A stretch of DNA of 64,000 bases from Isoetes taiwanensis. Lineage: Eukaryota > Streptophyta > Lycopodiopsida > Isoetales > Isoetaceae. The translations under genes were made by a program, and so were the position numbers. The DNA is taken from assembly GCA_021234155.1 (NCBI GenBank), contig JAJEKV010000060.1, forward strand, positions 4,674,323-4,738,322, in the 5' to 3' direction. Below the pieces are notes generated by a model. That model was not told the origin of the DNA, ran no database searches, and saw only the letters and a program-made list of their open reading frames with translations. Shown here piece by piece: positions 12,311 to 21,350 of this stretch (its first letter is position 1; each line of letters opens with the position of its first letter).

Positions 12311-12374
12311 AAGGTTAGGGATTGGATGGCATATTGGAAGGACAAGGTCCAAGCCGGCTTTCAGGCATAAAAGA

Positions 12375-12845
12375 TGCCTTGACAACCGCTCCAGTTCTTA
12401 CCTTGCCGGATCCGCAGAAGGATAAGTGGGTTGCCAAAGATGCCAGTAAGATTGCTACAAGTGAGTATTGATGCAAGAAGGCAGGGTAATCGCCTATGAT
12501 TCTAAGAAGATGAATGAAGCAGAATAGCGTTACCCCACGCATGACCAAGAATTACTTGCTGTCGTGTGTGCCTTGCACATTTGGAGGCAATACTTATTTG
12601 GAAGACGATTCCAGTTAGATACAGATGACCAAAGTCTCCAGTACATTTTTACGCAACTCTACCTCAATCTTAGGCAGTGACGATAGATGGAATTTCTAGA
12701 GGAATATGATTTTGAAGTAGTCTATAAGCCGAACAAGCATAATATGGTTGCTCACGCGCTTTCTAGGCATCCATTTGTCACCCGAACGTATTGTAATGCT
12801 ATTTCCACTCTCTCCAACGAGTTTGGTAAGCAAATACAATAGAGA
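12375..12845 (+). pseudogene. Gypsy RNase H
   Basis: The conserved stretch LTTAPVLTLPDPQKDKWVA begins the domain, where the usual VxTDAS appears as VAKDAS. It continues with RVIAYDSKKMNEAE and, after a stop, RYPTHDQELLAVVCALHIWR and HNMVAHALSRHP. Several internal stops are present. It follows the RT in normal order. Confidence 0.85.
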
Positions 12846-12984
12846 GTGAAAGCATGCTATGGTGTACCATATAAAGTTCTTTTTAGGGAGTGCGAAACTA
12901 CCCAAAAAAGTACCCAGCACTGGGTACTAGGAACTTGCATAAATGTCGTTTGAGAGTTAATTCATTAATTTTAGTCTCTAATAG

Positions 12985-13654
12985 TTTTGGGAGGTGTTTC
13001 GCATTCATGGGATGCCCCATACCGTTATATCGGACCAGGGTCCTAAGTTTGTTAGTGCATTTTGGAAGGATTTCTTTAGCATTATTCAAACTAAGCTTGC
13101 TATGAGCATAGCTTACCACCCGCAGACGAATGGCCAAACAGAGCATACCAATCGCATAATTGAAGATATGCTACGTAACTATGTCTGGAACAAGCAATCC
13201 CAATGGACAAGTTATACCCATGCCTCCTTTTATGATCAATTACGACTATCAATGTCTTACTCTAGACACATGGCATAACCCCGTTTCCAAGGTGGAAGTC
13301 TCTCAACAACTGCGTACAGAGATACAGGCCCTAGTCGAAGAAGTTCGATGGTATTTGTTAGCTGCCAGAGCCCGGCAAAAGAGCCTTGCCGATTGCCATC
13401 GGACACCACAGGAATTTCAAGTTGGTGAGTCCATATGGCTAAAGATCAAGGTAAAGCAAGCCAAACTCAAAATTGGCAAGAAGCTTGCACCTAGATGGGC
13501 GGGACCTTTTGAGATAACCGAAAGGATAAGTTCTCGGGCCTACCGGTTGAATCCCGCGCATTTGAAGGTCCATAAAGTTTTCCATATGAGCTTTCTAAAG
13601 AGGCATAACCCCGATCCAGAAGAGATTTTGACACGCCGACACTTCTGGAGATGA
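12985..13654 (+). pseudogene. Gypsy integrase core and C-terminal region, 5' deleted
   Basis: The frame reads HGMPHTVISDQGPKFVSAFW, then IAYHPQTNGQTEHTNRIIED, keeping the second Asp and the Glu of the DDE triad (SDQG and QTEH). The HHCC finger and first Asp are missing, because RNase H ends about 130 bases upstream. A frameshift near 13200 leads into WLKIKVKQAKLKIGKKLAPR and LKVHKVFHMSFLKRH, the GPY/F-type C-terminal region that binds DNA and precedes chromodomains. Confidence 0.9.
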
Positions 13655-13869
13655 CGGAAGATCAATTGGAGATTGTGCCTGAGGCTCTCCTTGATCGTGC
13701 ATATAAGCAAACCCACAGAACTCGAATCTTGCAGTATTTGGTTAAGTGGAAACACTTATCGACAGAGGATGCAACCTGGGTTCTTAAAGCGGATTTGGAC
13801 AAGACTTACCCAGACTATGCGAGAAGACCAGGGCCGAACCACTCAGGATGCGATCAACTCCAACCCTAA
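13651..13869 (+). pseudogene. Gypsy integrase chromodomain
   Basis: The reading IVPEALLDRAYKQTHRTRIL leads into QYLVKWKHLSTEDATWVLKA, the chromodomain signature (YLVKWK...ATWE, here ATWV). In chromoviruses this module directs insertion to chromatin marks. It is in a different frame from the preceding integrase, so it is detached by a frameshift. It ends within 75 codons, as usual at the end of chromovirus pol. Confidence 0.9.
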
Positions 13870-14103
13870 TGGTAAGCATTGTGTTATGGGTCCGGCAGGG
13901 ATCATATGAGAGTTGATCCAACATGGATCATTTCAGGGGTTGGGTTACATGCATCTTAGATGGGGAATTGGGCATATAGGCATTCATGATAGGACGCATC
14001 CATCTACGGCTATAATGGGAATATGGCCACTCCTTATGCCGAGATGACATGTAAGCCTTAGGCATTGATAGGATTTCCTTCATTAATATTATTATTTTTT
14101 CTT

Positions 14104-14345
14104 AAGGGGGTGTTCCCTTCAACCACATTGCTTAAATTATTTTATAAGTACTGATGTACTGTAATTCTACAGGCCAATAATGCGTACTGACTTACTGCAA
14201 AAGATCCTAGGCCTCAATCTGGGGCAATCTCTTGTTATTTAACAGTTATTTTGTATATGTGCTCCTATCTAGGTTTGTTGATATGGTATCTCTTGTCTAC
14301 TGCTAAGGGACTTTGGTATGATGATACTAGACAAGCTTAGATAAT
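14104..14345 (+). repeat. Polypurine tract and putative gypsy 3' LTR
   Basis: AAGGGGG at 14104-14110 is followed by TGTTCCC, the arrangement of a PPT and LTR start. The sequence lacks coding capacity and sits right after the chromodomain. A matching 5' LTR was not found, so the identity and the right end of the LTR stay uncertain. Confidence 0.45.
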
Positions 14346-14347
14346 GA

Positions 14348-14592
14348 CTACTGAGGGCTCAGTAATTGCAGACGTTTATCTAAAACCTCAAGTATGTATA
14401 ATGCCAAGTCATGCACAGATGGTGCGCTGAGAAGTTGTGGAAGCGTGGAATGGAATGCTAAGGTCGAAAAATGATTCCGGACTATCTCAAAAGCAGGGCA
14501 ACTCAGAAGAGTATGGCTTTCATCTTCAATAACCTGTAACTGGCAACAGGCACATAGTCTCGCTTCTCGCGGCAATTGCGGCCGCTCCCATC
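14348..14592 (-). pseudogene. LINE 2 C-terminal zinc-binding segment
   Basis: The minus-strand frame reads REARLCACCQLQVIEDESHT, then LLSCPAF, a C-x2-C...H-x4-C motif common after LINE reverse transcriptases. It ends in LQLLSPQ and a stop at about 14350. The equivalent segment in LINE 3 (ICRCCEMHVIEDEHH) confirms the assignment. The open frame runs artificially into the TRIM. Confidence 0.75.
14588..14592 (+). repeat. TRIM target-site duplication, left copy
   Basis: CCATC directly precedes the element and is repeated at 15140-15144 directly after it. Five bases is the usual duplication for LTR retrotransposons. Removing one copy plus the element joins two pieces of LINE 2. Confidence 0.9.
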
Positions 14593-14769
14593 TGTTAAGA
14601 AATGAGCCCTCTATGATTGGGTGGACAGGCTGGGGATCGAACCCAGGACCTCTTGCTTGCAAGCCAAGTACTCTACCACTGAGCTACCGGCCCTTTGATG
14701 GGCTTCCGGTACTCTTCCACTGAGTCATTCTTCATGTGTGCCCATTACACATGCTCCAGCATTCCAACA
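14593..14769 (-). repeat. TRIM 3' LTR (177 bp)
   Basis: This copy lies next to the polypurine tract. It differs from its partner by A/G at the fifth base of the plus strand and C/T near 14706. It contains the tRNA-like module and an extra A-box-like copy. Confidence 0.95.
14622..14693 (-). tRNA. tRNA-Ala(UGC)-like sequence in TRIM 3' LTR
   Basis: Read on the minus strand the 72 bases fold as a full cloverleaf. The acceptor is GGGCCGG with CCTGTCC (6 of 7 pairs, including G3:U70, the alanine identity pair). The D arm is GCTC/GAGT, the anticodon loop CTTGCAA has anticodon TGC, the T arm is CTGGG/CCCAG with loop TTCGATC, and the discriminator is A. One mismatch is at 5-68 and another closes the anticodon stem. 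The A box (TAGCTCAGTGGTAGAG) and B box (GGTTCGATCCC) match internal Pol III promoters. Whether it is transcribed or aminoacylated is unknown. It is part of a retrotransposon LTR, not a solitary host gene. Confidence 0.8.
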
Positions 14770-14779
14770 TTCCCCTTTA
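14770..14779 (-). other. TRIM polypurine tract
   Basis: The minus strand reads AAAGGGGAA immediately before the TGTTGG start of the 3' LTR, the expected plus-strand DNA primer. Confidence 0.85.
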
Positions 14780-14950
14780 ATGGGCACACCAATCCATTCC
14801 AGCCTTCACCACAATCCACATGCTCCCCTTCTCGGGCAACTCCACCACTACGGGAGTTGGGCTTTCCACTGGCCAAGCTTTGCTCATTCTTACCCCTACA
14901 CCATTGGGGACTATCCCGGTGCGGTTAAGCACCCTCTACTTGGGACCATG

Positions 14951-14962
14951 GCTCTGATACCA
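14951..14962 (-). other. TRIM primer-binding site
   Basis: The minus strand reads TGGTATCAGAGC directly after the 5' LTR end. This is complementary to the 3' end of plant initiator-Met tRNA and identical to the PBS of the copia element at 61571. Confidence 0.9.
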
Positions 14963-15139
14963 TGTTGAGAAATGAGCCCTCTATGATTGGGTGGACAGGC
15001 TGGGGATCGAACCCAGGACCTCTTGCTTGCAAGCCAAGTACTCTACCACTGAGCTACCGGCCCTTTGATGGGCTTTCGGTACTCTTCCACTGAGTCATTC
15101 TTCATGTGTGCCCATTACACATGCTCCAGCATTCCAACA
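14963..15139 (-). repeat. TRIM 5' LTR (177 bp)
   Basis: This copy lies next to the primer-binding site. About 1% divergence from the 3' LTR suggests recent insertion, because the two LTRs are identical at integration. Confidence 0.95.
14992..15063 (-). tRNA. tRNA-Ala(UGC)-like sequence in TRIM 5' LTR
   Basis: The sequence is identical to the copy in the 3' LTR, with the same cloverleaf, anticodon TGC, G3:U70 and A and B boxes. In the 5' LTR, a Pol III start near its first base would give a transcript that reads through the primer-binding site and the interior, so it could serve as promoter for the element RNA. That role is inference. Confidence 0.8.
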
Positions 15140-15144
15140 CCATC

Positions 15145-15851
15145 TACCTGTCTCAATCCGTAGCCTATGGGACCCCGTGCGAATTGATGCAATAGCTACA
15201 AGCTTGTTCCTGGGCAATGAAGCAAGCAAATAAGCTTGGGGCCCTGGTGCCAAAGTGGGATTTATGTGTGCATGATAATGACCAGTTTTCACTTGGGCCA
15301 AAGTAACTGCGTCCCATATCTTTTGAGAAAAACGACCATTAAGATATTGTTGCAAAAGCTCAGGATCGAATCGCAAGCATCGGGCGATTATTTCTGGTTT
15401 ACCTTTAACGGGCAAACCATGTAGTGCAATGCTCTTTCCAACATCGTTTCAAACGCCGAGGAGATTCAGCCATGGCAAGTGCAAGAACAGGGATACCTAA
15501 CATCATCCATGTGGTGCACCTTGCATATAGTGGAGATGGCGCTTCATGGCGAGAATGTTGAAGAGGCCAAAACCTGTCTCTTGTAAAAGAATAGCATAGG
15601 GCACCGTTGTTTTAACTCCAAGGTCGTAAGTGAGAAAGGACTTTGCACCCGCCCAAGCTCTCCCAAGCACTAACACTAATGGCGTGCCCCCCCACTTCGA
15701 AACCATACAAGAAAATAGGCTCTACTAAAGCCCAAAACAAGTGGGCTTTCCGTGGCCAATCATGAATTTCTCTTGAAAACAATTGTTTTGCATTGCATAG
15801 AGTGCTCTCCATCCAAAGAGCCACCCGCTTGGTAATACACTTTGTTCCCAA
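15145..15851 (-). pseudogene. LINE 2 post-RT region
   Basis: Minus-strand fragments include RKAHLFWALVEPIFLYGFEV (15851-15612), GVKTTVPYAILLQETGF (15706-15503) and LVAIASIRTGSHRLRIETGR (15415-15095). The first two match LINE 1 fragments (HLFGALIEPVLL and GVKSTVPYRILLRRQ), showing that the elements are related. The frames are discontinuous. Confidence 0.7.
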
Positions 15852-15899
15852 AGTGTGTTCTTCTGAGAAATTCTACACCAAGATACTTGTAGCTATCTA

Positions 15900-16640
15900 C
15901 AACTTCAACTTCAGCGGCTATCATAGTGCATAGGAGAAGATTGAACTACCAAAAGCTTGGTCTTTTGCGGATTAACACGCTAGACACTGTTCTCCTCAGA
16001 AACCGCATGAGCATGTAAATGTTGCTGCATACTAGCAAATGCGGTATGTGCCAGTGAAAACATCATCGGATACATAAGTTGTCTAATGATATAGTGTGCC
16101 AAATGTGGACCTCCGCGCCATGATTATCAAGCCATTCTTCCAATTGATCAATGTACAAGCCAAAGAGTGTAGGAGATAAAGGGCAACCCCGGACGAACTC
16201 CAATATTGCTAGTGATTTGAGTACCGATCTTTGGAAATTTAGCAAAAACCCTTTCATAGAGCCGATAAACTGCATTTTGAAGATCTTGTGGAACCCCAAG
16301 TGCCCGCAAAGCCGCCAAAGAAGCTCGCGCGTGGTAATCAGATCAAAAGCGTAAGTAAAATCCACAAAGCATATATAGAGGTCTTGTTTCAAACTTCACT
16401 ATGTTCAATAAGCATGCGCAATGTGAAAATATGGTCTATTGTAGAATGGCATGGACGAAAAGCTGCACGTCCCCTACAAAGACGCATACCAAGGTATGTT
16501 CTCGCCCATGATGTCAATCGCTTCTCGGAAGATCGGCTAAGAGCTTTGAAGATATGGAACTTACCATGATCATGCGATAATTAGAAGGGTCATGCTTATC
16601 ACCGCTTTGTAAATTGGGACGACCTTCTTGTACCGACAAA
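15900..16640 (-). pseudogene. LINE 2 reverse transcriptase
   Basis: The clearest part (16392-16063) reads LYICFVDFTYAFDLITTREL, then FVRGCPLSPTLFGLYIDQLE. These are RT motifs with the catalytic Asp of VDFxxAFD and the RGCPLSP turn. The YADD box that should follow lies where MYPMMFSLAHT is read and has been lost by mutation or a frameshift. In LINE 1 it is still legible as YADDV. Confidence 0.85.
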
Positions 16641-17146
16641 ATTTAAGTTTCGGGCAAGCCTTCTTGCAAAGCTTGATTTAAAAGAGTAGTGATGATTGGA
16701 AGCAATAGCGACCCCCCCATTTAAGCAATTCAGCTTGCAAACCTTGAAGATCGGGAGACTTGCCATTAGATAGATGCCGCAATCCTTCTTTGACTTCCTC
16801 CTCTCGTGGAATTGAAGAATATCACCTACCAAAGGAGGCCGCGTAATTAAGGACCCTGGATGATCATATAAGTGGACCAATCGCCATCCCATTGCCGCAT
16901 AGAAATATGTCCAAGGGTAGGAGGTGGTCGATATAATATTTTGCGCCGTAAGTCCGAGGCTCACGTAGCGATAATTCAAACATTTGCTTCGGTGCTTTCG
17001 GCAACAAAAAGCATGCCTTCTTGCGTTTCAAAACAGACTTATAATTATGAATGGCATTATGTCGCGTGACCGCTCAACTATCATTCGCAATTGTTTTTAA
17101 GCCGCTTGCGCCTTCATCAAACCGTGCATTTCTAGGAAAGGATTTC

Positions 17147-17659
17147 CTACCAAAGATGAGCAACACCGTAAGTCGCGTGTACCAAAGCAAGAGACAGTAA
17201 AAGCAAAGTATCGGCAAATGCTACATTACGCTCTTGAAGAGTTGGGTAATCCAAAATACCTGCAAGCGCAGGAGCTAATGTCTGTTCATATTCAAAAGAT
17301 CTAGAATAAGTCAAGCGAATGCGAGGGACAAGAGCCTGGATAGCAATGGGTTGAAGAGGTGGAAGCTGCCACTTTAATGACAAATAAAGTGGATAGTGAT
17401 CAGATTTTATCTCCTCATCTCTATGTCTTGTGCCAATTCGAAAATCTGAAATGAGATCCAAGGCTTGCACTTGGGAAATGACATAATCAACAACACTAGT
17501 ACCACCATCCTGCCTATCCTGTCTGCATGTAATACCTTTAGAGTGTGGCCATAACAAAGACAATAAAAGGAGCATAACAATGTGCATTTGAAGGAAATAC
17601 GACGATATACATAAGGTAGATACCCCATAACTGGAGGAATATACTAAGCCCCAACCCAT
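17147..17659 (-). pseudogene. LINE 2 endonuclease C-terminal half
   Basis: The minus-strand frame contains GGTSVVDYVISQVQALDLIS, then EEIKSDHYPLYLSLKW. These correspond to the S/T-xxDYI and catalytic SDH motifs at the end of LINE endonucleases. The first half (catalytic Asn, ETWE, GDFN) is not recognisable upstream of 17660, so the LINE is 5' truncated or eroded there. Confidence 0.8.
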
Positions 17660-17660
17660 G

Positions 17661-19067
17661 TCTTTCTTATGTATTTATTTCAATGGAGTATAAGTGTGTA
17701 AAGCAAGAGGAGCAACAATATCATTAGCCTGAAAAGGAAAACCATTCCTTAAGGAATATTTAAAATTTCAAGATAATAAGCCAATGAGACATATCTTGCT
17801 TTTCCCAATAGGCCGACATTTTATTTCATTTTTAAATTAGAAGATTTATAACCTTCGTAATACTAAAAGAAGAATGTGGTTGTGAACAAGTGCCTTTCTA
17901 CAATATTTCACTACATGAGATAGCACGCAAAGGTTTGGATAAAGTGATTGCTTAAGGTGTTACACCGTTGAGGTATTGGAAGTATTTCATTGGCATGTGG
18001 CAAGTAAACTAATATCACAACTTCAGTCAGTTGGTTTTCCTCCCACGATTTAGTTTTTTTCATTTGCTTGCTTTAACAATGGAACTAAAACCCGTCTGTA
18101 CAGTTACTTATATTTGAGAAACCAACCTCATTAAATGTATTTGCCGAGCCTGCTGCCATCATAGTGCCTGCACAACCAACCTGGGCAACTCGAATCAATC
18201 AGTGGGCCACTTCCCATGACATAGCCTGATGTTGTTGTTGCAACAACCAACATGCTATTAATAACAAAGAATGCATTAGGTTCTACATCTCAACACATTC
18301 CAAAAATGACTGCTTTGGAAAGACTACTACATATGCCATCTTTACGAGAATGAATAAACTAAAGTGCGCAGTTTTACTCCAATGACAAGGATCAATGTAA
18401 AACAGTTCATGACATATCCCACAACAGATGCAGACGAACCTTTTGCTCACCTTAATTTGGCCTTCGAAAGTTCGCAATAGCACATTCCATAATAGTGAAT
18501 GCTCGAATTAAGACCTCGGATACTCTACTACAAGCCCCACTTACGTCTCGAGGTTTCACCTGTTAGAGATTCCACATGTTATTTGATTTTATGTTTGTTC
18601 GTTCCATAACAATAAAACTTCGCAGAACAACGAAAATTGTTTCCACTTCTCTAGCCATGGACTTTGCTACCAGATCTAGCCCCCTCTATTGCCTCCTTTA
18701 TTGATGCCGCAAGTGCAAATCGAAAGCCTTATTCTAACATATCCTACAACGCTTCTTACTTGGACTTACGTGCTTCATAGTTATCCAGAGAACCCTTTTA
18801 TTCTGCTTCATGCGCAAATACAAATGCTCACACACTGTTGTATTCTTGTTGCATGCAATGGCTGCCGACCACCATCGCAAGGGAACTAGCTCCGTCTCCA
18901 GAAGCTTCTCAAACCCTAGAAACAAGGATGATCGGAACACCAAATGTAAGCAAGAGGTGGGCGATGGTAGGAACTCGAAACCAAAATATGCTTTAGAATC
19001 TAAGAAAGAAAATGACCACAGAAGATTAGAACCCAAAAGCCAAGATGCTATTCACGATGCCGTATGA
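17661..19067. other. AT-rich stretch, no recognisable gene
   Basis: Small frames at 18283-18483, 18689-18889 and 18810-19067 carry no family motif. Nothing else is supported. Confidence 0.4.
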
Positions 19068-19234
19068 GCAAGAGTTCGGTATGCTAGAGTGAGGAGACTA
19101 ATTTTCTGGAGCGAGACTGATTTTCTGGAGTTCTTTGAATTTCCCCAACCAGCAAGAGTTCGGTATGCTAGAGTGAGGAGACTAATTTTCTGGAGCGAGA
19201 CTGATTTTCAGGAGTTCTTTGAATTTCCCCAACC
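19068..19234 (+). repeat. Tandem duplication, 2 x 84 bp
   Basis: The unit beginning GCAAGAGTTCGGTATGCTAG and ending TTTCCCCAACC occurs twice head to tail, with a single T/A difference. It is a recent duplication about 1.2 kb beyond the end of the paralogue-A gene. Confidence 0.95.
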
Positions 19235-20410
19235 GTAGATGCCGAAAATAAAGGATCCCATGGACAGGATTTTTTTTGGCTTATGTGGCAAGACACATGG
19301 CATAACTAGAATTGTAGCAAATGTGCACCTTGGGCTAGGCAACCATGCTAAAAAAACCACTAAACCAATTAACTGCTCAAACCCACTAAAATATACTACT
19401 TTCCATACAATACTATACTAAAATTATAGTCTCATAGAAATTAGGAGAATGCCCTTTCCAATACAATATGGTAGTTGGGTCACAAATTTTGGCGTTTGGT
19501 TAATTTAATGCAGCCACGTGTCACACCATTCCATTGCAGAATGGTAATTTGAGTCGCCAATTCCGCATCTCCGGTTTCCATCCGGTTAACAGCAAAGAAT
19601 CCCCTGTTTTCTTGTTCGATGCTTGCTCTGTTCTATGCTTGCTCTATTTTCTTGTTCGATGCTTGCCGAACAGAGCTTGTGACGGTGACAATGAAGCTTG
19701 GCTTGGAATAGCGTTTGGCTTTGTATATCAAGAATCTGAAGGAAGGGGATATTACCTGCCGGCTTTGTCTGCATAGGAGATTATCTGTCGGCTTTGTTTG
19801 GATAGTCTTAGTGCACAAACAAAAGCGAAGAGCATGGCTTGGAACAGGGCGTAGCGAAGCCTTAGCAAACAGATGCTTGGCTTAAAATGAATGCTTGGTG
19901 AACAGATGCTTGGTGAACAGATGTTTAGCGAAGAAAACAGGGCTTGGAACAGATGATTGGCAAAGAAAACAGGACTTGCCACCGGATTTTGGAGCTTTTT
20001 GATCTGGCTCTGCTTTTTAAGGACTCGAAGATCTTCAACAGCAGTAAACCTGCCGCCGGAGCTTCTGGTCTGGCTCCCTTTTTTCAGAGCTTGAAGAGGT
20101 TTCACGGTTTTTAGAGCAAACGAACTTCAGCGCCATAGCCGAACAGAACAAACAGAGCCATAGCTGAACTTTAACGCCATAGCCAACCAAACAGGGAAGC
20201 TAACGCCGGTCGCGGGACCCCACCGGTCCACACCGGAATGGCATCCCAAGTGCCTTGAAGCCATACAAAACAAATTGTAAAAGTTTATGGTGCAAGTCGA
20301 AATTTATAGGAAAGGAAAAATCCCAAATGGTAAAAAAAATATAGTAATATATTTCAATTCTCACTATACAGCTATTGGTGGCTCTTGCTTGATCTTGCTC
20401 AAGAATCATC
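19235..20410. other. Non-coding downstream flank of paralogue A
   Basis: It contains short degenerate repeats, for example TTCTTGTTCGATGCTTGC at 19610-19670 and GCTTGGTGAACAGAT at 19870-19930. No convincing gene is present. The frames on the minus strand (19586-20105) are low-complexity by-products of those repeats. Confidence 0.4.
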
Positions 20411-20454
20411 GCCTATATACAGTTTCTGGAAAATTGGATTTACTATTCAATAAT
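20411..20454 (-). promoter_or_regulatory. Conserved 3' UTR element with Pumilio-type site (paralogue A)
   Basis: Some 35-50 bases after the stop, the minus strand reads AGAAACTGTATATAGGCGAT followed by GATTCTTG, almost identical to the same place in paralogue B. TGTATATA (20414-20421) matches the PUF/Pumilio consensus UGUANAUA. Conservation of a non-coding block in two copies suggests mRNA-level control, although recent duplication could also explain it. Confidence 0.45.
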
Positions 20455-21204
20455 TTATTCAGGAATAGATTCTTGCACAGCTGCAGCCATGGCGATGGCA
20501 GTTGTAGATCCGACTCTGGCACTTCTGTTCATCTTGAGCCTGCTAGAATCTAGCCCTGAAACAGGGGCTATATTTCTTCGTTGCCACAAAGGGGCGCTGC
20601 TCTGCCGCTGTAGCGATGAAGAATCAGTCGAAAATCCATTTCGAACACTCTGAGACTTGATTGCCGTCTTATTTGACGGATTTGAGCTCTGCTGATGCCA
20701 GAAATCGAAATCTTTCGCATTTCTGAACCCATCTTTCTTCAAATCTGTATTATCTCTAGCCTGGGGCTTGGATGATTTATCTTTCTTTCCTTTGGGCAGA
20801 AATTTCTTCCAAAAAGAAACCCCCTTTTTGCTTCTTGATTCCTCTTCCGAAAGGGGTTCCCATTTCTTTGCCGCCGGTCTCCTACTGCCCAGTTGCTTAA
20901 GATCCTTCCACCAGGAGCTCTGGCTATGGCGCTGCGGCGCTTGGGGCACATATCTTTGGCTGTAGAAATGGTTATGCCGAGTTTCCGAATCCAGAAGAGC
21001 CATTATGCTTCCGGTAGCACCCACCATAGCCGATTCTGCCGACTCTGCTAAAGGTGCAACGCGGGTGGATCCAATCTTCTTTGTTTCTGGAAATCGAGGC
21101 AGTGCGGTCATTTCTGACATGGATCTGCCAAGCGCAAGGGGTCCTTGAGCCTTGAAGAGCCCGGAAACGGTCTGATCATGCTGCTGGACTACAATTGCAC
21201 CCAT
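20455..21204 (-). CDS. Unrecognised basic Ser/Trp-rich protein, paralogue A (249 aa)
   Basis: A complete single-exon frame starts MGAIVVQQHDQTVSGLFKAQ and ends AVQESIPE. It matches the gene at 48750-49502 over its entire length, with about 43 differences in 250 positions by eye. That supports both the start codon and real coding function, since many changes are conservative and no frame is lost. Visible landmarks are LGRSMSEM (about 26), AESAESAMVG (about 52), SSWWKDLKQLGSRR (about 96), a basic SFWKKFLPKGK (about 130), RNAKDFDFWHQQ (about 162) and PLWQRRN near 205. There is no signal peptide or membrane segment. High Ser, Lys and Arg content suggests a disordered, perhaps nuclear or membrane-associated protein. 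I do not recognise the family. Confidence 0.85.
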   Translation of the reverse strand: MGAIVVQQHDQTVSGLFKAQGPLALGRSMSEMTALPRFPETKKIGSTRVAPLAESAESAMVGATGSIMALLDSETRHNHFYSQRYVPQAPQRHSQSSWWKDLKQLGSRRPAAKKWEPLSEEESRSKKGVSFWKKFLPKGKKDKSSKPQARDNTDLKKDGFRNAKDFDFWHQQSSNPSNKTAIKSQSVRNGFSTDSSSLQRQSSAPLWQRRNIAPVSGLDSSRLKMNRSARVGSTTAIAMAAAVQESIPE

Positions 21205-21340
21205 TTTGTGCTGCCACAGGCTGCAAATCTACAGCAGAATCAATAACCCACAAGTGGAAGCGATGAATCCTGGCCAAATTGCAGCAGATCCGGAAGGAGA
21301 AGAGGCGGATCTGAATTGAGGAGTGAAGAGAAGAGGAGAC

Positions 21341-21350
21341 GTATTTATGC
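21341..21350 (-). promoter_or_regulatory. Possible TATA element of paralogue A
   Basis: GCATAAATAC on the minus strand lies about 140 bases before the ATG and is followed by a CT-rich leader (CTCCTCTTCTCTTCACTCC). Paralogue B has CATAAATATT and a similar CT-rich leader at the corresponding place. Confidence 0.4.

Larger units (their letters stand above)
11797..14345 (+). mobile_element. Ty3/gypsy chromovirus, degenerate
   Basis: The plus strand carries reverse transcriptase, RNase H, integrase core, the integrase C-terminal region and a chromodomain in canonical Ty3/gypsy order. A purine tract and a TG-starting putative 3' LTR follow at 14104-14111. No gag, protease or 5' LTR is recognisable upstream. 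Stops (for example in place of Arg in STF*TRYG near 11921) and frameshifts at about 12310, 12440, 13200 and 13650 make it non-functional. The first part of the integrase (zinc finger and first Asp) is deleted. The 3' boundary with LINE 2 near 14345 is approximate. Confidence 0.9.
14593..15139 (-). mobile_element. TRIM: 547-bp miniature LTR retrotransposon with a tRNA-like module in each LTR
   Basis: Two 177-bp direct repeats (14593-14769 and 14963-15139) differ at only two positions. Read on the minus strand each begins TGTTGGAATG and ends AACA. Just inside the 5' LTR (the right-hand one) is TGGTATCAGAGC, a standard plant primer-binding site for initiator-Met tRNA. Just before the 3' LTR is the purine run AAAGGGGAA. 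CCATC is duplicated on both sides (14588-14592 and 15140-15144). The 193-bp interior has no coding capacity, so the element needs proteins from an autonomous relative. It lies in LINE 2, so it is the younger insertion. The tRNA module makes it unlike ordinary TRIMs. Confidence 0.95.
14348..17660 (-). mobile_element. LINE 2, decayed, interrupted by a TRIM
   Basis: Read on the minus strand, the element has the endonuclease C-terminus (17659-17147), a linker, reverse transcriptase (about 16640-15900), the post-RT region (15851-15145) and a C-terminal zinc motif (14592-14348). A 547-bp TRIM (14593-15139) plus its 5-bp duplication is inserted between the last two. The family is the same broad type as LINE 1 (shared LFGLYIDQ, ALVEPIFLYG/ALIEPVLL, HLFxAL), but it is more AT-rich and diverged. 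Frames are broken in many places. Confidence 0.85.

Noticed and set aside
14622-15063. Two solitary host tRNA-Ala genes
   Set aside because: Both cloverleaves lie at the same place inside identical LTRs with PBS, PPT and TSD, so they are part of a retrotransposon rather than independent tRNA genes.
20739-20965. Alternative frames within paralogues A and B
   Set aside because: Both paralogues show the long frame conserved. The shorter overlapping frames are shadows, with a changed start and length in the other copy.
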